Source of the DNA: Pseudoduganella lurida
GTDB lineage: Bacteria; Pseudomonadota; Gammaproteobacteria; Burkholderiales; Burkholderiaceae_D
DNA: 64,000 nucleotides
Reading direction: 5' to 3'
Assembly (NCBI RefSeq): GCF_007830455.1
Contig: NZ_VLLB01000011.1
Span: 116,226 to 180,225 of the forward strand
Position numbers and translations under genes: made by a program. The notes beneath the pieces are model-generated. The model had not been told where the DNA came from. It saw only the letters and a list, made by a program, of their open reading frames with translations, and did not search any database. The stretch's first letter is position 1. Each line of letters begins with the position of its first letter. Shown here one piece after another: positions 43,582 to 52,449 of the stretch.

Positions 43582-44883
43582 ATGCAGAGACCCCTCATCG
43601 CCCTGCTGGTGGCCGGCGCCGTCACGTTCGATGCCCAGGCCGCCGATCTGATCCAGGTGTACCAGCAGGCGCTGGCCAACGATGCCACCTATGCCGCCGC
43701 GCGCAATGCGCTCACGGCGGGGCAGGAACGGAGCATCCAGGGGCGCTCGCTGCTGCTGCCGCAGGTGGGACTGCAGGGCGTGCATACCCGCACGGATGGC
43801 AGCAGCCGCGTGCCGAACCAGCCGCGCGGCGATGTCGACACGCACGACAACCGCTACACGCTGGCCCTGACCCAGCCCCTGTTCAACTGGGGTTCGTGGC
43901 AGCAGTACGAGCAGAGCAAGCTGGCCCAGATGCAGGCCTCCGTGGTGTTCGCCCAGGCCCAGCAGGACCTGGTGGTGCGCGTGGCCCAGGCCTATTTCGA
44001 CGTGCTCACGGCGCAGGACAACCTGGCCTCGATCCAGGCACAGAAGTCCGCCACCACCGAACAGCTGGCCTCCGCCAAGCGCAACTTCGAGGTCGGCACG
44101 CAGACCATCACCGACACGCACGAGGCGCAGGCCGCGTACGACCTGGTGGTGGCGCAGGAATATGCCGCGATCAACTCGCTGGAAGTCACCCGCTCGGCGC
44201 TGCAGCAGATCATCGGCACGGCGCCGGCCACGCTGGCCACGCTGCGCGCCGGCGTGACGATCGCGCCGCCCCAGCCGGCCAATATCGAACCGTGGATCTC
44301 GGCGGCCGAGAACGACAACTTCAGCGTGGCGCTGCAGCGCCTGCAAGTGGAAATCGCCACCCGCGAGATCGCCCGCAACCGCGCCGGCCACCTGCCGACG
44401 GTGGACCTGACGGCATCGGCCGTGCGCGACAGCCAGCCGGTGGTCGGCGTCCAGCGCGGCAATTCGGTCGGCGTGACCTGGAACGTGCCGATCTTCTCGG
44501 GCTTTGCCGTCACGAGCCGGGTGCGCGAGACGATCGCGCTGGAAGACCAGGCCCGCAACAACCTGGAAGCGAACAAGCGCGCCGCCGCGCAGAATGCCCG
44601 GCAGGCCTACTTCGGCGTGAGCAGCGGCCTGGCGCAGGTGAAGGCGCTGGAAGCGGCCGAGGTATCCAGCAATTCGGCGCTCGAGTCGAACAAGCTGGGC
44701 TACCAGGTGGGCGTGCGCATCAATATCGACGTGCTGAACGCCCAGCGCCAGCTGTATTCGACGCAGCGCGACCTGTCGAAGGCGCGCTACGACACCATCA
44801 TGAACGGCCTGCGCCTGAAGGCGGCCGCCGGCACGCTGCGCGAAGAGGACCTGGCACCGATCAATGCGCTGCTGACCAACTGA
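43582..44883 (+). CDS. tolC: TolC-family outer-membrane efflux protein
   Basis: A 433-aa protein with a signal peptide ending DAQAADL. Two repeats of the TolC fold are visible: LIQVYQQALANDATYAAARNALTAGQERSIQGRSLLLPQVGL and the second-half DNFSVALQRLQVEIATREIARNRAGHLPTVDLTA. The end YQVGVRINIDVLNAQRQLYSTQRDLSKARYDTIMNGLRLKAAAGTL is the TolC signature. It is the exit duct for tripartite drug efflux or type I secretion. No pump genes are adjacent, as is usual for a housekeeping TolC. It ends in a strong terminator. Confidence 0.93.
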   Translation: MQRPLIALLVAGAVTFDAQAADLIQVYQQALANDATYAAARNALTAGQERSIQGRSLLLPQVGLQGVHTRTDGSSRVPNQPRGDVDTHDNRYTLALTQPLFNWGSWQQYEQSKLAQMQASVVFAQAQQDLVVRVAQAYFDVLTAQDNLASIQAQKSATTEQLASAKRNFEVGTQTITDTHEAQAAYDLVVAQEYAAINSLEVTRSALQQIIGTAPATLATLRAGVTIAPPQPANIEPWISAAENDNFSVALQRLQVEIATREIARNRAGHLPTVDLTASAVRDSQPVVGVQRGNSVGVTWNVPIFSGFAVTSRVRETIALEDQARNNLEANKRAAAQNARQAYFGVSSGLAQVKALEAAEVSSNSALESNKLGYQVGVRINIDVLNAQRQLYSTQRDLSKARYDTIMNGLRLKAAAGTLREEDLAPINALLTN

Positions 44884-44900
44884 TCGCCGTCAGCGCATGA

Positions 44901-44937
44901 AAAAACGCCGGCCCGCGATTGCATGGCCGGCGTTTTT
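44901..44937. terminator. Bidirectional rho-independent terminator
   Basis: AAAAACGCCGGCC (44901-44913) and GGCCGGCGTTTTT (44925-44937) form a 13-bp stem with an 11-base loop and T tracts in both directions. It serves the tolC gene on the + strand and gloA on the - strand. Confidence 0.95.
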
Positions 44938-44954
44938 CTTTGCTGCCGTGACGC

Positions 44955-45365
44955 TTAGCGCAGGCCGCCGCCGGCCGCGTCGAACGAGCGCTCGATCAGC
45001 TCGATCTTGTAGCCGTCCGGATCGCTCACGAAGGCGATCACGGTGGTGCCGCCCTTGACGGGGCCCGGCTCGCGGGTGACGTTGCCGCCGTTCGCCTTCA
45101 CCGCCTCGCAGGCCTGCACGATGTTCTCGGTGGAGATCGCGATATGGCCATAGGCATTGCCCATGTCGTAGCGGTCGGTGCCGTAGTTGTACGTGAGCTC
45201 CAGTTCCGCATGGTCCGGATTGTTGCCGTAGCCGACGAACGCCAGCGTGTACTTGTACTCGGGATTGTCGCTGGTGCGCAGCAGTTTCATGCCGAGCACA
45301 TTGGTGTAGAAGTCGATGGAGCGCTGCAGGTTTCCGACCCGCAGCATCGTGTGCAGGATGCGCAT
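44955..45365 (-). CDS. gloA: Lactoylglutathione lyase (glyoxalase I)
   Basis: A 136-aa cytoplasmic enzyme that converts the methylglyoxal-glutathione adduct to S-lactoylglutathione. All four metal ligands fall at the E. coli positions: His5, Glu56, His74 and Glu122. It has the start MRILHTMLRVGNLQRSIDFYTNVLGM and the motif DPDGYKIELIE. It ends at the shared terminator. The 160-base gap upstream has no gene. Confidence 0.96.
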   Translation of the reverse strand: MRILHTMLRVGNLQRSIDFYTNVLGMKLLRTSDNPEYKYTLAFVGYGNNPDHAELELTYNYGTDRYDMGNAYGHIAISTENIVQACEAVKANGGNVTREPGPVKGGTTVIAFVSDPDGYKIELIERSFDAAGGGLR

Positions 45366-45525
45366 GTGTGAGCTTTCGTGATTGCGAAGAAAGTACGACG
45401 GGAGCCCGGCAGCGATCGGCCCGCAGCAGCGCGGGCGGTGCTTGTGAACTCCCGTTGCACCGAAGTTGCAATTGTAAGCGCTTTCGCGGCGGGCCGCAGA
45501 GGGCGGCCTGCCGCCAGGTGCAGGC

Positions 45526-46842
45526 CTACTTGCCGGCCGGGGCCACGCGCCAGATCATATTGCCCACGTCGTCCGCCACCAGCAGCGCGCCATCCTTGGC
45601 CACCGCCACGCCAACGGGACGGCCTTTCGCCTTCTCGTCCTTGCTGAGGAAGCCGGTCAGGATGTCCTGCGGCGGGCCGGACGGCTTGCCGTCGGCGAAC
45701 GGCACGTACACCACCTTGTAGCCGCTGAACGGCTTGCGGTTCCACGAGCCGTGCTGGCCGATGAAGGCGCCGCCCTGGTAGCTGGCGGGGAACAGCTTGC
45801 CGTCATAGAAGGCCAGGCCCAGCGAGGCCGTGTGGCCGCCCAGCGCGTAGTCCGGCACGATGGCTTTCGCCACCAGGTCCGGCCGCCCCTCCTTGACGCG
45901 CGCATCCACGTGCTGGCCATACCAGCTGTACGGCCAGCCGTAGAAGCCGCCGTCCTTCACCGACGTCAGGTAGTCCGGCACCAGGTCGTTGCCCAGCTCG
46001 TCGCGCTCGTTGACGACGGTCCACAGCGTCTTCGTCTTCGGTTCCCAGGCCATGCCGTTCGGGTTGCGCAGGCCGGTGGCGAACAGGCGCGACTTGCCCG
46101 TGGCGCGTTCCAGCTGCCAGATCGCGGCGCGGCCTTCTTCCTTGTCGATGCCGTTCTCGGCCACGTTGGAGTTCGAGCCCACCGTCATGTACAGGAACTT
46201 GCCGTCCGGGCTGGACGTGATGTTCTTCGTCCAGTGGTGGTTGATCGGGCCGCCGGGCAGGGCCATCACCTTCACGGGTGCCGCCGCCAGCGCCGTCTTG
46301 CCCTCTTCATACGGGAAGCGCACCACGGCATCGGCATTCGCCACGTAGAAATCCTTGTCCACCAGGACCATGCCGAACGGCGAGTTCAGGTTCTTTGCGA
46401 ACACGGTGCGGGTCTGCGCCGCGCCGTTGGCATCCAGGCCGCGCAGCAGCGTGATGCGGTTGGCCGATTCCGTCACGGCGCCGGCCTTCTTCTGCATGTG
46501 CTTCATGATCGCACCCTTGACGCCCTTGCTGTCCTCGGGCTTCGGCGGCGCATTCGTTTCGGCCACCAGCACGTCGCCGTTCGGCAGCACGTACAGCCAG
46601 CGCGGATGGTCCAGGCCGCGCGCATAGGCGGTGACCGTGAAGCCGGCCGCGGCCACCGGCTTGTCATTGCCCTGCCAGACGTCGGTGGACGCCACGTTGA
46701 CGGTGGGGATCAGCGATTTTTCCGGCTCCGGCAGTTTGGGATTCGGGCCCCAGCCAGCGGGATACTGGCCGGTCTGGGCCAGCGCGGCGCCGCTGGCTGA
46801 CAGGGCGGCAAGGGCGGCAAGGGCAATGACGGATTTCTTCAT
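45526..46842 (-). CDS. PQQ-dependent sugar (sorbosone-type) dehydrogenase, secreted
   Basis: A 438-aa protein with a signal peptide (VIALAALAALSASGAALAQ). It has a six-bladed beta-propeller of the GDH/sorbosone type: GFTVTAYARGLDHPRWLYVLPNGDVLVAETNAPP, GGPINHHWTKNITSSPDGKFLYMTVGSNSNVAENG, LRNPNGMAWEPKTKTLWTVVNERDELG and AFIGQHGSWNRKPFSGYKVVYVPF. These proteins oxidise sugars in the periplasm with PQQ. No pqq genes are visible, so cofactor supply cannot be judged. The gene follows a small stress-type gene on the same strand by six bases. Confidence 0.85.
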   Translation of the reverse strand: MKKSVIALAALAALSASGAALAQTGQYPAGWGPNPKLPEPEKSLIPTVNVASTDVWQGNDKPVAAAGFTVTAYARGLDHPRWLYVLPNGDVLVAETNAPPKPEDSKGVKGAIMKHMQKKAGAVTESANRITLLRGLDANGAAQTRTVFAKNLNSPFGMVLVDKDFYVANADAVVRFPYEEGKTALAAAPVKVMALPGGPINHHWTKNITSSPDGKFLYMTVGSNSNVAENGIDKEEGRAAIWQLERATGKSRLFATGLRNPNGMAWEPKTKTLWTVVNERDELGNDLVPDYLTSVKDGGFYGWPYSWYGQHVDARVKEGRPDLVAKAIVPDYALGGHTASLGLAFYDGKLFPASYQGGAFIGQHGSWNRKPFSGYKVVYVPFADGKPSGPPQDILTGFLSKDEKAKGRPVGVAVAKDGALLVADDVGNMIWRVAPAGK

Positions 46843-46848
46843 GGCGGC

Positions 46849-47115
46849 TCAGTCCTTCTTGATGACGGGTAGCGGATCGGCCTGCACGTCGCCATCGGCC
46901 GGCGGCGGCTTCTGGATGCCGCGCTGCTCGCGCGCATCCGTATCGACCATGCCGCTCTCGATATCGCGGCCGGCCTGTTCGATGCGGGTGCGGTCCGGCT
47001 GGTTCTGCGCGCCCTGCGGCGATTCGTCGCGCTCGTGCGGCAGGCGCTTGCCGGCCGTGTCGTCGACATGGACGTTGGTGTTGACCTGGCGGTCCTTGGT
47101 ATTCGGCTCGGTCAT
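46849..47115 (-). CDS. Small acidic hydrophilic protein, hypothetical
   Basis: An 88-aa polar, probably disordered protein (MTEPNTKDRQVNTNVHVDD...QNQPDRTRIEQAGRDIESGMVDTDAREQRG). It has a good ribosome-binding site, CAGGAGAA, upstream of the start at 47115. No domain is recognised. It is six bases upstream of the sugar dehydrogenase and likely in the same transcript. An 11-residue upstream extension is rejected. Confidence 0.7.
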   Translation of the reverse strand: MTEPNTKDRQVNTNVHVDDTAGKRLPHERDESPQGAQNQPDRTRIEQAGRDIESGMVDTDAREQRGIQKPPPADGDVQADPLPVIKKD

Positions 47116-47206
47116 GGTGCGGTTCTCCTGGAAACTTGACTGAATCACATCTTATCGGCTCCGCCCTCAGGCAGTCGCGCGCTTGGCAGCGAGGTGAGGG
47201 CGGTTC

Positions 47207-47250
47207 TTGCACAACGCGCCATGGGACCGTTATACTGGACAAACATACAG
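47207..47250 (+). promoter_or_regulatory. SOS-type promoter of nadK-recN with LexA box
   Basis: A -35 TTGCAC (47207-47212), an 18-base spacer and a -10 TATACT (47231-47236) are overlapped by CTGGACAAACATACAG (47235-47250). The latter matches CTG-N10-CAG, with one departure from CTGT-N8-ACAG. An operator on the -10 is the normal geometry for LexA repression. The nadK start is 157 bases downstream. Confidence 0.75.
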
Positions 47251-47406
47251 TTAATTATGTCGCCATTTTCGTTTCCGAACGGGAGACGGGGCTCGACGGA
47301 AGGTCGCACTACAATGGCGAAGGAAACCGTAATTTGCGGTACGCTTCGCCCGGTTGCCTCCCTTTGCAAGCCATCGCCCCCACCGTCCAGAACCGAAGAG
47401 CCCTTT

Positions 47407-48306
47407 ATGCCCGCCAAGCCCGTCATCTACAACACGATCGCCCTGGTAGTCCGCCCCAACACGGCGGGCATCGAGGATTCCGTGCGCGACGTGCTGGGCT
47501 TCCTGCAGCAGGGCGGCTACAACGTGGTGTTTGAAACGGACACGGCGGCGCACCTGAACATGCCGGGAATCCCGGCGATGAGCGCGCAGGGCATCGGCGA
47601 GAAGGCCGACTGCGCGATCGTGATGGGCGGCGACGGCACCATGCTGGGCATCGCCCGCCAGCTGGCGCCGTTCGACGTGCCTCTCATCGGCATCAACCAG
47701 GGCCGGCTGGGCTTCATGACGGATATCCCGCTGGACGGCATGCTGCCCGTGCTGGGCCGCATCCTGGCCGGCACCCACAAGGCCGAACGCCGCGCGCTGC
47801 TGGAAGGGCGCGTGCTCCGCGACGGGCAGGTCATCCACGTCGGCTTGGCCGTCAACGATGTGGTGGTCTCGCGCGGCGCCGGCGCTGGCATGGTGGAGCT
47901 GCGCGTCGATGTCGACGGCCACTTCATGTACAACCAGCGGTCGGACGGCCTGATCGTGTCCACGCCCACCGGCTCCACGGCGTATGCGCTGTCGGCCGGC
48001 GGCCCGCTGCTGCATCCCACGCTGGGCGGCATCGTGATGGTGCCGATCGCGCCGCACGCGCTGTCGAACCGGCCGATCGTGCTGCCCGATTCCAGCGAGA
48101 TCGTCATCGAGATCAAGCGCGGCCGCGACATCACGGTGAACTTCGACATGCAGACGTTCACCAGCCTGATGCCGCAGGACACGATCCATATCCACCGCTC
48201 GCCGCACACGATCACGTTCCTCCATCCGCAGGGCTGGAGCTACTACAACACGCTGCGCGAAAAGCTGCACTGGAACGAATACCCGTCCACGGACGGCAAA
48301 ATTTAA
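47407..48306 (+). CDS. nadK: NAD kinase
   Basis: A 299-aa enzyme that makes NADP from NAD and ATP. It has the GGDGTMLGIAR phosphate-binding motif, INQGRLGFMTDI, NDVVVSRGAGAGMVEL and the catalytic PTGSTAYALSAGGPLLHP. ATG 47407 gives the usual short N-terminus; the in-frame extension back to 47194 crosses the promoter and is rejected. recN follows 22 bases later. In many betaproteobacteria hrcA precedes nadK; here hrcA is about 45 kb away. Confidence 0.97.
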   Translation: MPAKPVIYNTIALVVRPNTAGIEDSVRDVLGFLQQGGYNVVFETDTAAHLNMPGIPAMSAQGIGEKADCAIVMGGDGTMLGIARQLAPFDVPLIGINQGRLGFMTDIPLDGMLPVLGRILAGTHKAERRALLEGRVLRDGQVIHVGLAVNDVVVSRGAGAGMVELRVDVDGHFMYNQRSDGLIVSTPTGSTAYALSAGGPLLHPTLGGIVMVPIAPHALSNRPIVLPDSSEIVIEIKRGRDITVNFDMQTFTSLMPQDTIHIHRSPHTITFLHPQGWSYYNTLREKLHWNEYPSTDGKI

Positions 48307-48328
48307 CGAGAAGGCTTCACTGCAACCC

Positions 48329-49975
48329 ATGCTGCGTACCCTGTCCATTCGCGATTTCGTCATTGTCGATTCCATCGAACTGGAATTTTCCGCCGGCTTC
48401 ACGGTGTTCACTGGCGAAACCGGCGCCGGCAAGTCGATCCTGATCGATGCCCTCACGCTGGCGCTGGGCGGGCGCGGCGATGCGAGCGTGGTGCGCGAGG
48501 GCGCGGCCAAGGCCGACATCACGGCCGATTTCGCCGTCTCGGCGCAGGCGCGCGGCTGGCTGGAAGAACACGAGTTCGCCTCCGACGATGGCGGCGCGCT
48601 GCTGCGCCGCGTGATCGACAACGCCGGCCGCTCCAAGGCCTACATCAACGGCATCGCCGCCACCGCCGCGCAGCTGCGCGAACTGGGCGACATGCTGGTG
48701 GACATCCACGGCCAGCACGCGCACCAGTCGCTGCTGAAGACGGATGCGCAGCGCGAGCTGCTCGACAGCCAGGCCGGCGCCAACGTGAAGGATGTGGGCG
48801 CGGCCTATAAAACCTGGCGCGCGCTGGCGAAGCAGCTGGAGGAATTCGAGACCAACGCCGCCAACGTGCTGATGGAGCGCGAACGCCTGGAGTGGCAGGT
48901 CGCCGAGCTGGACAAGCTGGCGCCGAAGCCGGGCGAATGGAGCGAGATCGGCAACGAGCACAGCCGCCTGTCCCATGCGGCCAGCCTGCTGGAAGGCGCG
49001 CAGGAAGCGCTGACGGTGATCTCCGAGGCGGACGAGCAGCCGATCGTCTCGCAGCTGTCGTCGCTGCACCAGAAGCTGGCCAAGCTGGTGGCGGTGGATG
49101 CGGAGCTGCAGCCGGTCGTGGACCTGATCGAATCGTCGCGCATCCAGCTGCAGGAATCGGTCTACGCGCTGAACACCTATCTGGATCACGTGGAGCTGGA
49201 TCCGGGCCGGCTGCGCCAGGTGGAAGCACGCATGGATGCGCTGCATTCCACGGCGCGCAAGTACCGCGTCGATGCGGACGACCTGCCGGCCGAACACGAG
49301 CGCCTGCAAACGCAATTGGGCCAGATGGCCGACGCCACCGATATCGATGGCCTGCGCAAGCAGGAAGCGAAGCTGAAGGACGAGTACCTGGGCGTGGCGC
49401 GCCGGCTGACCACCACGCGCACCGCCGCCGCGCAGGCGCTGGGCGAGGCCGTCACGAAAGCGATGCAGGACCTGAACATGACGGGCGGCCGCTTCGAGAT
49501 CGCGCTGAATTCCTGCGAGCCGTCCGCAAAGGGCCTGGAGCAAGTGGAGTTCATGGTGGCCGGCCATGCCGGCGTCGCGCCGCGGCCGCTGGCCAAAGTC
49601 GCTTCCGGCGGCGAACTGGCGCGCATCTCGCTGGCCATTTCCGTCATCACCTCGCACGCCACCACGGTGCCCACGCTGATCTTCGACGAGGTCGACAGCG
49701 GCATCGGCGGCGGCGTCGCCGAAGTGGTCGGGCGCCTTCTGAAGCGGCTGGGGCAGGAACGGCAGGTGCTGTGCGTCACCCACCTGCCGCAGGTGGCCAG
49801 CCAGGGCAACAGCCACTTCCAGGTCGCCAAGAGCACGCTGGACAACGGCAGGACCGCTTCTCGCATCGAGGTCCTCGACGCGAAAGCCCGCGTCGAAGAA
49901 GTCGCCCGCATGCTGGGCGGCCTCGAAATCACCGCCACCACCCGCAAGCACGCCCGCGAGCTGCTGGCTTCCTGA
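48329..49975 (+). CDS. recN: DNA repair protein RecN
   Basis: A 548-aa SMC-like ATPase of double-strand-break repair. It has Walker A in FTGETGAGKSILIDALTLALGGR, coiled-coil arms at about 155-370, the ABC-type signature VASGGELARISLAI and Walker B TLIFDEVDSGIGGGVAEVVG. The length matches the family. It is probably co-transcribed with nadK from the LexA-box promoter, in keeping with recN being an SOS gene in many bacteria. Confidence 0.97.
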   Translation: MLRTLSIRDFVIVDSIELEFSAGFTVFTGETGAGKSILIDALTLALGGRGDASVVREGAAKADITADFAVSAQARGWLEEHEFASDDGGALLRRVIDNAGRSKAYINGIAATAAQLRELGDMLVDIHGQHAHQSLLKTDAQRELLDSQAGANVKDVGAAYKTWRALAKQLEEFETNAANVLMERERLEWQVAELDKLAPKPGEWSEIGNEHSRLSHAASLLEGAQEALTVISEADEQPIVSQLSSLHQKLAKLVAVDAELQPVVDLIESSRIQLQESVYALNTYLDHVELDPGRLRQVEARMDALHSTARKYRVDADDLPAEHERLQTQLGQMADATDIDGLRKQEAKLKDEYLGVARRLTTTRTAAAQALGEAVTKAMQDLNMTGGRFEIALNSCEPSAKGLEQVEFMVAGHAGVAPRPLAKVASGGELARISLAISVITSHATTVPTLIFDEVDSGIGGGVAEVVGRLLKRLGQERQVLCVTHLPQVASQGNSHFQVAKSTLDNGRTASRIEVLDAKARVEEVARMLGGLEITATTRKHARELLAS

Positions 49976-49995
49976 GCCGGTCCGTGCCTCACAGA

Positions 49996-50158
49996 TCAGC
50001 TCGTGTCCACCTTGGGGTCAACCCCATTTTCGGACACGAGCTGAACTGTAATCCCAGCTTTTGCCTGGTCGCTTTCGTGCGACTGCCGAAGGACGTGGAC
50101 ATGTCCTTATACATGAGTTCGTGTCCGATTTTGGGGTTGACCCCAAGGTGGACACAGG
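49996..50158. repeat. Inverted pair of family B repeats
   Basis: The copy at 49996-50044 has perfect 13-base arms, TCAGCTCGTGTCC and GGACACGAGCTGA, around a GGGGTCAACCCC core. The copy at 50120-50158 is an inverse copy (GTGTCC...GGGGTTGACCCC...GGACAC). The 261-base gap between recN and hemH holds nothing else. Confidence 0.9.
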
Positions 50159-50236
50159 CTCGGCCGTAGGTGTTCAAACGCGCGCAGGGTGGTGGCGCAT
50201 ATAATCGTCGACTATCCCTGATCAGATCGACTTTAC

Positions 50237-51346
50237 ATGGCTTTCGCGAAAGAACCTCCTCACCAGCATGGCACCGTCGGCGGCAGTGCGATCGTGCTGG
50301 TCAATCTCGGCACGCCCGATGCGCCCACGCGCGGTGCCGTGCGCCGCTACCTGAAGCAGTTCCTGTCGGACCAGCGCGTCGTCGAGATCCCGAAAGCCGT
50401 CTGGTGGTTCATCCTGCACGGCATCATCCTGCCGTTCCGCTCCGGCCAGTCGGCAAAGAAGTATGCGTCGATCTGGACCGAGGACGGCTCGCCGCTGCGC
50501 CTGCACACGCAGAGCCAGGCGATGCTGCTGCACGAGGCGCTGGCGGCGCGCGGCCATCACGATGTGACGGTGGCGATGGCCATGCGCTACGGCACGCCCG
50601 CGCTGCCGGACGTGCTGGCGCGCCTGAAAGCCGATGGCTGCGACCGCATCGCCATCCTGCCCGCCTATCCGCAGTACTCCGGCACCACGACCGGCTCGAT
50701 CTGGGATGCTGTCTTCAGCCATTACCGCAAGATCCGCAACATTCCCGAACTGCGCCTGGTGAAGAACTACCACGACCACGAGGCCTATATCGAGGCGCTG
50801 CGCCAGAACGTGCTGGCGCACTGGGAGCAGCATGGCCGTGGCCAGAAGCTGGTGATGAGTTTCCACGGCGTGCCGAAGCGCACCTTGCTGCTGGGCGACC
50901 CGTACCACTGCGAATGCCACAAGACGGCGCGCCTGCTGGCCGCCAAGCTGCGCCTGCGCGAGGACGAATACCTCGTCACCTTCCAGTCCCGCTTCGGCAA
51001 GGCCGAGTGGCTGCAGCCGTACACGGCGCCCACCGTGCAGAAACTGGCGCAGGAAGGCGTGCAGCGCATTGACGTGATCTGCCCCGGCTTCACCAGCGAC
51101 TGCCTGGAAACGCTGGAGGAAATCTCGATGGAAGTGCGCCACGATTTCCTCACGGCCGGCGGCAAGGAGTTTCATTACATCCCCTGCCTGAACGAAAGTC
51201 CGGCCTGGATCGTGGCCCTGGCCGAGATCGCCGAGCAGCACATGATCGGCTGGCCGACGCTGACCACGGCGCCGCAGCGCGCCCGCCAGCAGAACGATGC
51301 CGCCATCGGCCGTGAGCGCGCGCTGGCATTGGGCGCCGCCGAGTAA
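50237..51346 (+). CDS. hemH: Ferrochelatase
   Basis: A 369-aa enzyme that inserts Fe2+ into protoporphyrin IX, the last step of haem synthesis. It begins SAIVLVNLGTPDAPTRGAVRRYLKQFLSD, has the active-site His in VMSFHGVPKRTLLLGDPYHCECHKTA and the Glu-containing CPGFTSDCLETLEEISME. The length and C-terminal FHYIPCLNESPAWI are typical. Together with hemJ at 15886 it covers the last two steps of the pathway. Confidence 0.97.
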   Translation: MAFAKEPPHQHGTVGGSAIVLVNLGTPDAPTRGAVRRYLKQFLSDQRVVEIPKAVWWFILHGIILPFRSGQSAKKYASIWTEDGSPLRLHTQSQAMLLHEALAARGHHDVTVAMAMRYGTPALPDVLARLKADGCDRIAILPAYPQYSGTTTGSIWDAVFSHYRKIRNIPELRLVKNYHDHEAYIEALRQNVLAHWEQHGRGQKLVMSFHGVPKRTLLLGDPYHCECHKTARLLAAKLRLREDEYLVTFQSRFGKAEWLQPYTAPTVQKLAQEGVQRIDVICPGFTSDCLETLEEISMEVRHDFLTAGGKEFHYIPCLNESPAWIVALAEIAEQHMIGWPTLTTAPQRARQQNDAAIGRERALALGAAE

Positions 51347-51519
51347 GCGCGGCCATTCACGGAAACCGGTCCTCCCGGATTCCCGCCGGCACGCGGCAAC
51401 GTCCCGCCACCGGAGATGCGGTCCCAACCACCGTCCGCAACACGTCCGCTACCTGGCGGATGCCGGGAGCGGCCGCGGCCGCGCGCCGGCCGATGGCGCC
51501 ATGGGCTGTTTGCCGGAAA

Positions 51520-51540
51520 CAGGTGGCCGTCCCCGATTGA
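51520..51540. repeat. Solitary half of a family A repeat
   Basis: ACAGGTGGCCGTCCCCGATT in 51520-51540 matches the right half of the palindrome at 17782-17837 with few changes and has no left partner. It lies in the 431-base gap between hemH and grpE (51347-51777), whose only other visible content is the grpE promoter. Confidence 0.55.
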
Positions 51541-51691
51541 CTGGTGGCCGCCGCACAACGTTGTCATAATTACAGGCTGTTAGCACTTGCCGAAGAGGAG
51601 TGCCAGCCTGTTAAAATATCCGGCTAGTGAACAGCTCCCCGCTTCGGCCGCCGGTCTCCGGCGCACCGCAATCACTGTTCGGCGGGAAATT

Positions 51692-51723
51692 CCCCTTGAA
51701 ACGTTAGGGGATAGCCCCAGATT
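51692..51723 (+). promoter_or_regulatory. Sigma-32 (heat-shock) promoter of grpE
   Basis: CCCCTTGAA at 51692-51700, a 14-base spacer, then CCCCAGATT at 51715-51723. This fits the RpoH consensus CTTGAA-N13/15-CCCCATNT closely. The grpE start codon is 55 bases downstream. Confidence 0.85.
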
Positions 51724-51777
51724 CGGCCAGTGCAGTAAGAGCCATATCAAACAAACACGATTTGTAGGAGTCACACG

Positions 51778-52353
51778 ATGCAAGACCAGGAAAACCAGGC
51801 CAGCCAGAACCCCGAGGGCGTGCCGGCAGACGCGCAGCAGTCCGCGCAGCAGACCCAGCAGGCTGCTCCCGAGGCGGGCAGCGCCACCGCAACGCCTAGC
51901 CTGGAAGAGCAGCTGGCTGCCACCGAAGCCAAGGTCGCGGAAATGCACGAAGCCTTCCTGCGCGCCAAGGCCGAGGGCGACAACGTGCGCCGCCGTGCCC
52001 AGGAAGACGTCGCGAAAGCCCACAAATTTGCCATCGAAAGCTTTGCCGAGGCCATGGTGCCCGTCAAGGACAGCCTGGAGATGGCCCTGAAGGTCGAAGT
52101 GCCCACGATCGAATCGCTGAAGGAAGGCGTCGAGATGACGCTCAAGCAGCTCAATTCCGCGTTCGAACGCAACCGCCTGCTGGAAGTGATCCCGGCCGCC
52201 GGCGACAAGCTGGACCCGAACAAGCACCAGGCAGTGGCCATGGTGCCGGCCGAGCAGGAAGCCAACACGGTCGTGGCCGTGCTGCAGAAGGGTTACACGA
52301 TCGCGGACCGCCTGCTGCGTCCCGCCATCGTGACGGCTGCCCAGCCGAAGTGA
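51778..52353 (+). CDS. grpE: Nucleotide exchange factor GrpE
   Basis: A 191-aa DnaK co-chaperone. It has a disordered Gln/Ala-rich N-terminus and then the long dimer helix (LEEQLAATEAKVAEMHEAFLRAKAEGDNVRRRAQEDVAKAHKFAIESFAE). The C-terminal beta-wing region has LDPNKHQAVAMVPAEQEANTVVAVLQKGYTIADRLLRPAIVTAA, the GrpE signature. It is driven by its own heat-shock promoter, with dnaK 96 bases downstream. Confidence 0.97.
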   Translation: MQDQENQASQNPEGVPADAQQSAQQTQQAAPEAGSATATPSLEEQLAATEAKVAEMHEAFLRAKAEGDNVRRRAQEDVAKAHKFAIESFAEAMVPVKDSLEMALKVEVPTIESLKEGVEMTLKQLNSAFERNRLLEVIPAAGDKLDPNKHQAVAMVPAEQEANTVVAVLQKGYTIADRLLRPAIVTAAQPK

Positions 52354-52381
52354 CCGCCGGGTTGTAAATAACCTGCAAGCA

Positions 52382-52410
52382 CTTGAAATATAAGAAGCTT
52401 TTCCGCATAT
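52382..52410 (+). promoter_or_regulatory. Sigma-32 promoter between grpE and dnaK
   Basis: CTTGAAA at 52382-52388 and CCGCATAT at 52403-52410, with 15 bases between the CTTGAA and CCGCATAT hexamer/octamer. One mismatch to the RpoH -10 consensus CCCCATNT. The dnaK start is 40 bases downstream, so dnaK can be transcribed independently of grpE. Confidence 0.75.
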
Positions 52411-52449
52411 AAGCGTTATTGAGAAACTCAGTTCAAAGGAAGAACAAAC

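Noticed and set aside
49989..50177. 62-codon open frame between recN and hemH
   Set aside because: It is translated entirely from the two family B repeats; the same VHLGVNP and GLTPRWT-like peptides appear wherever the repeat occurs.
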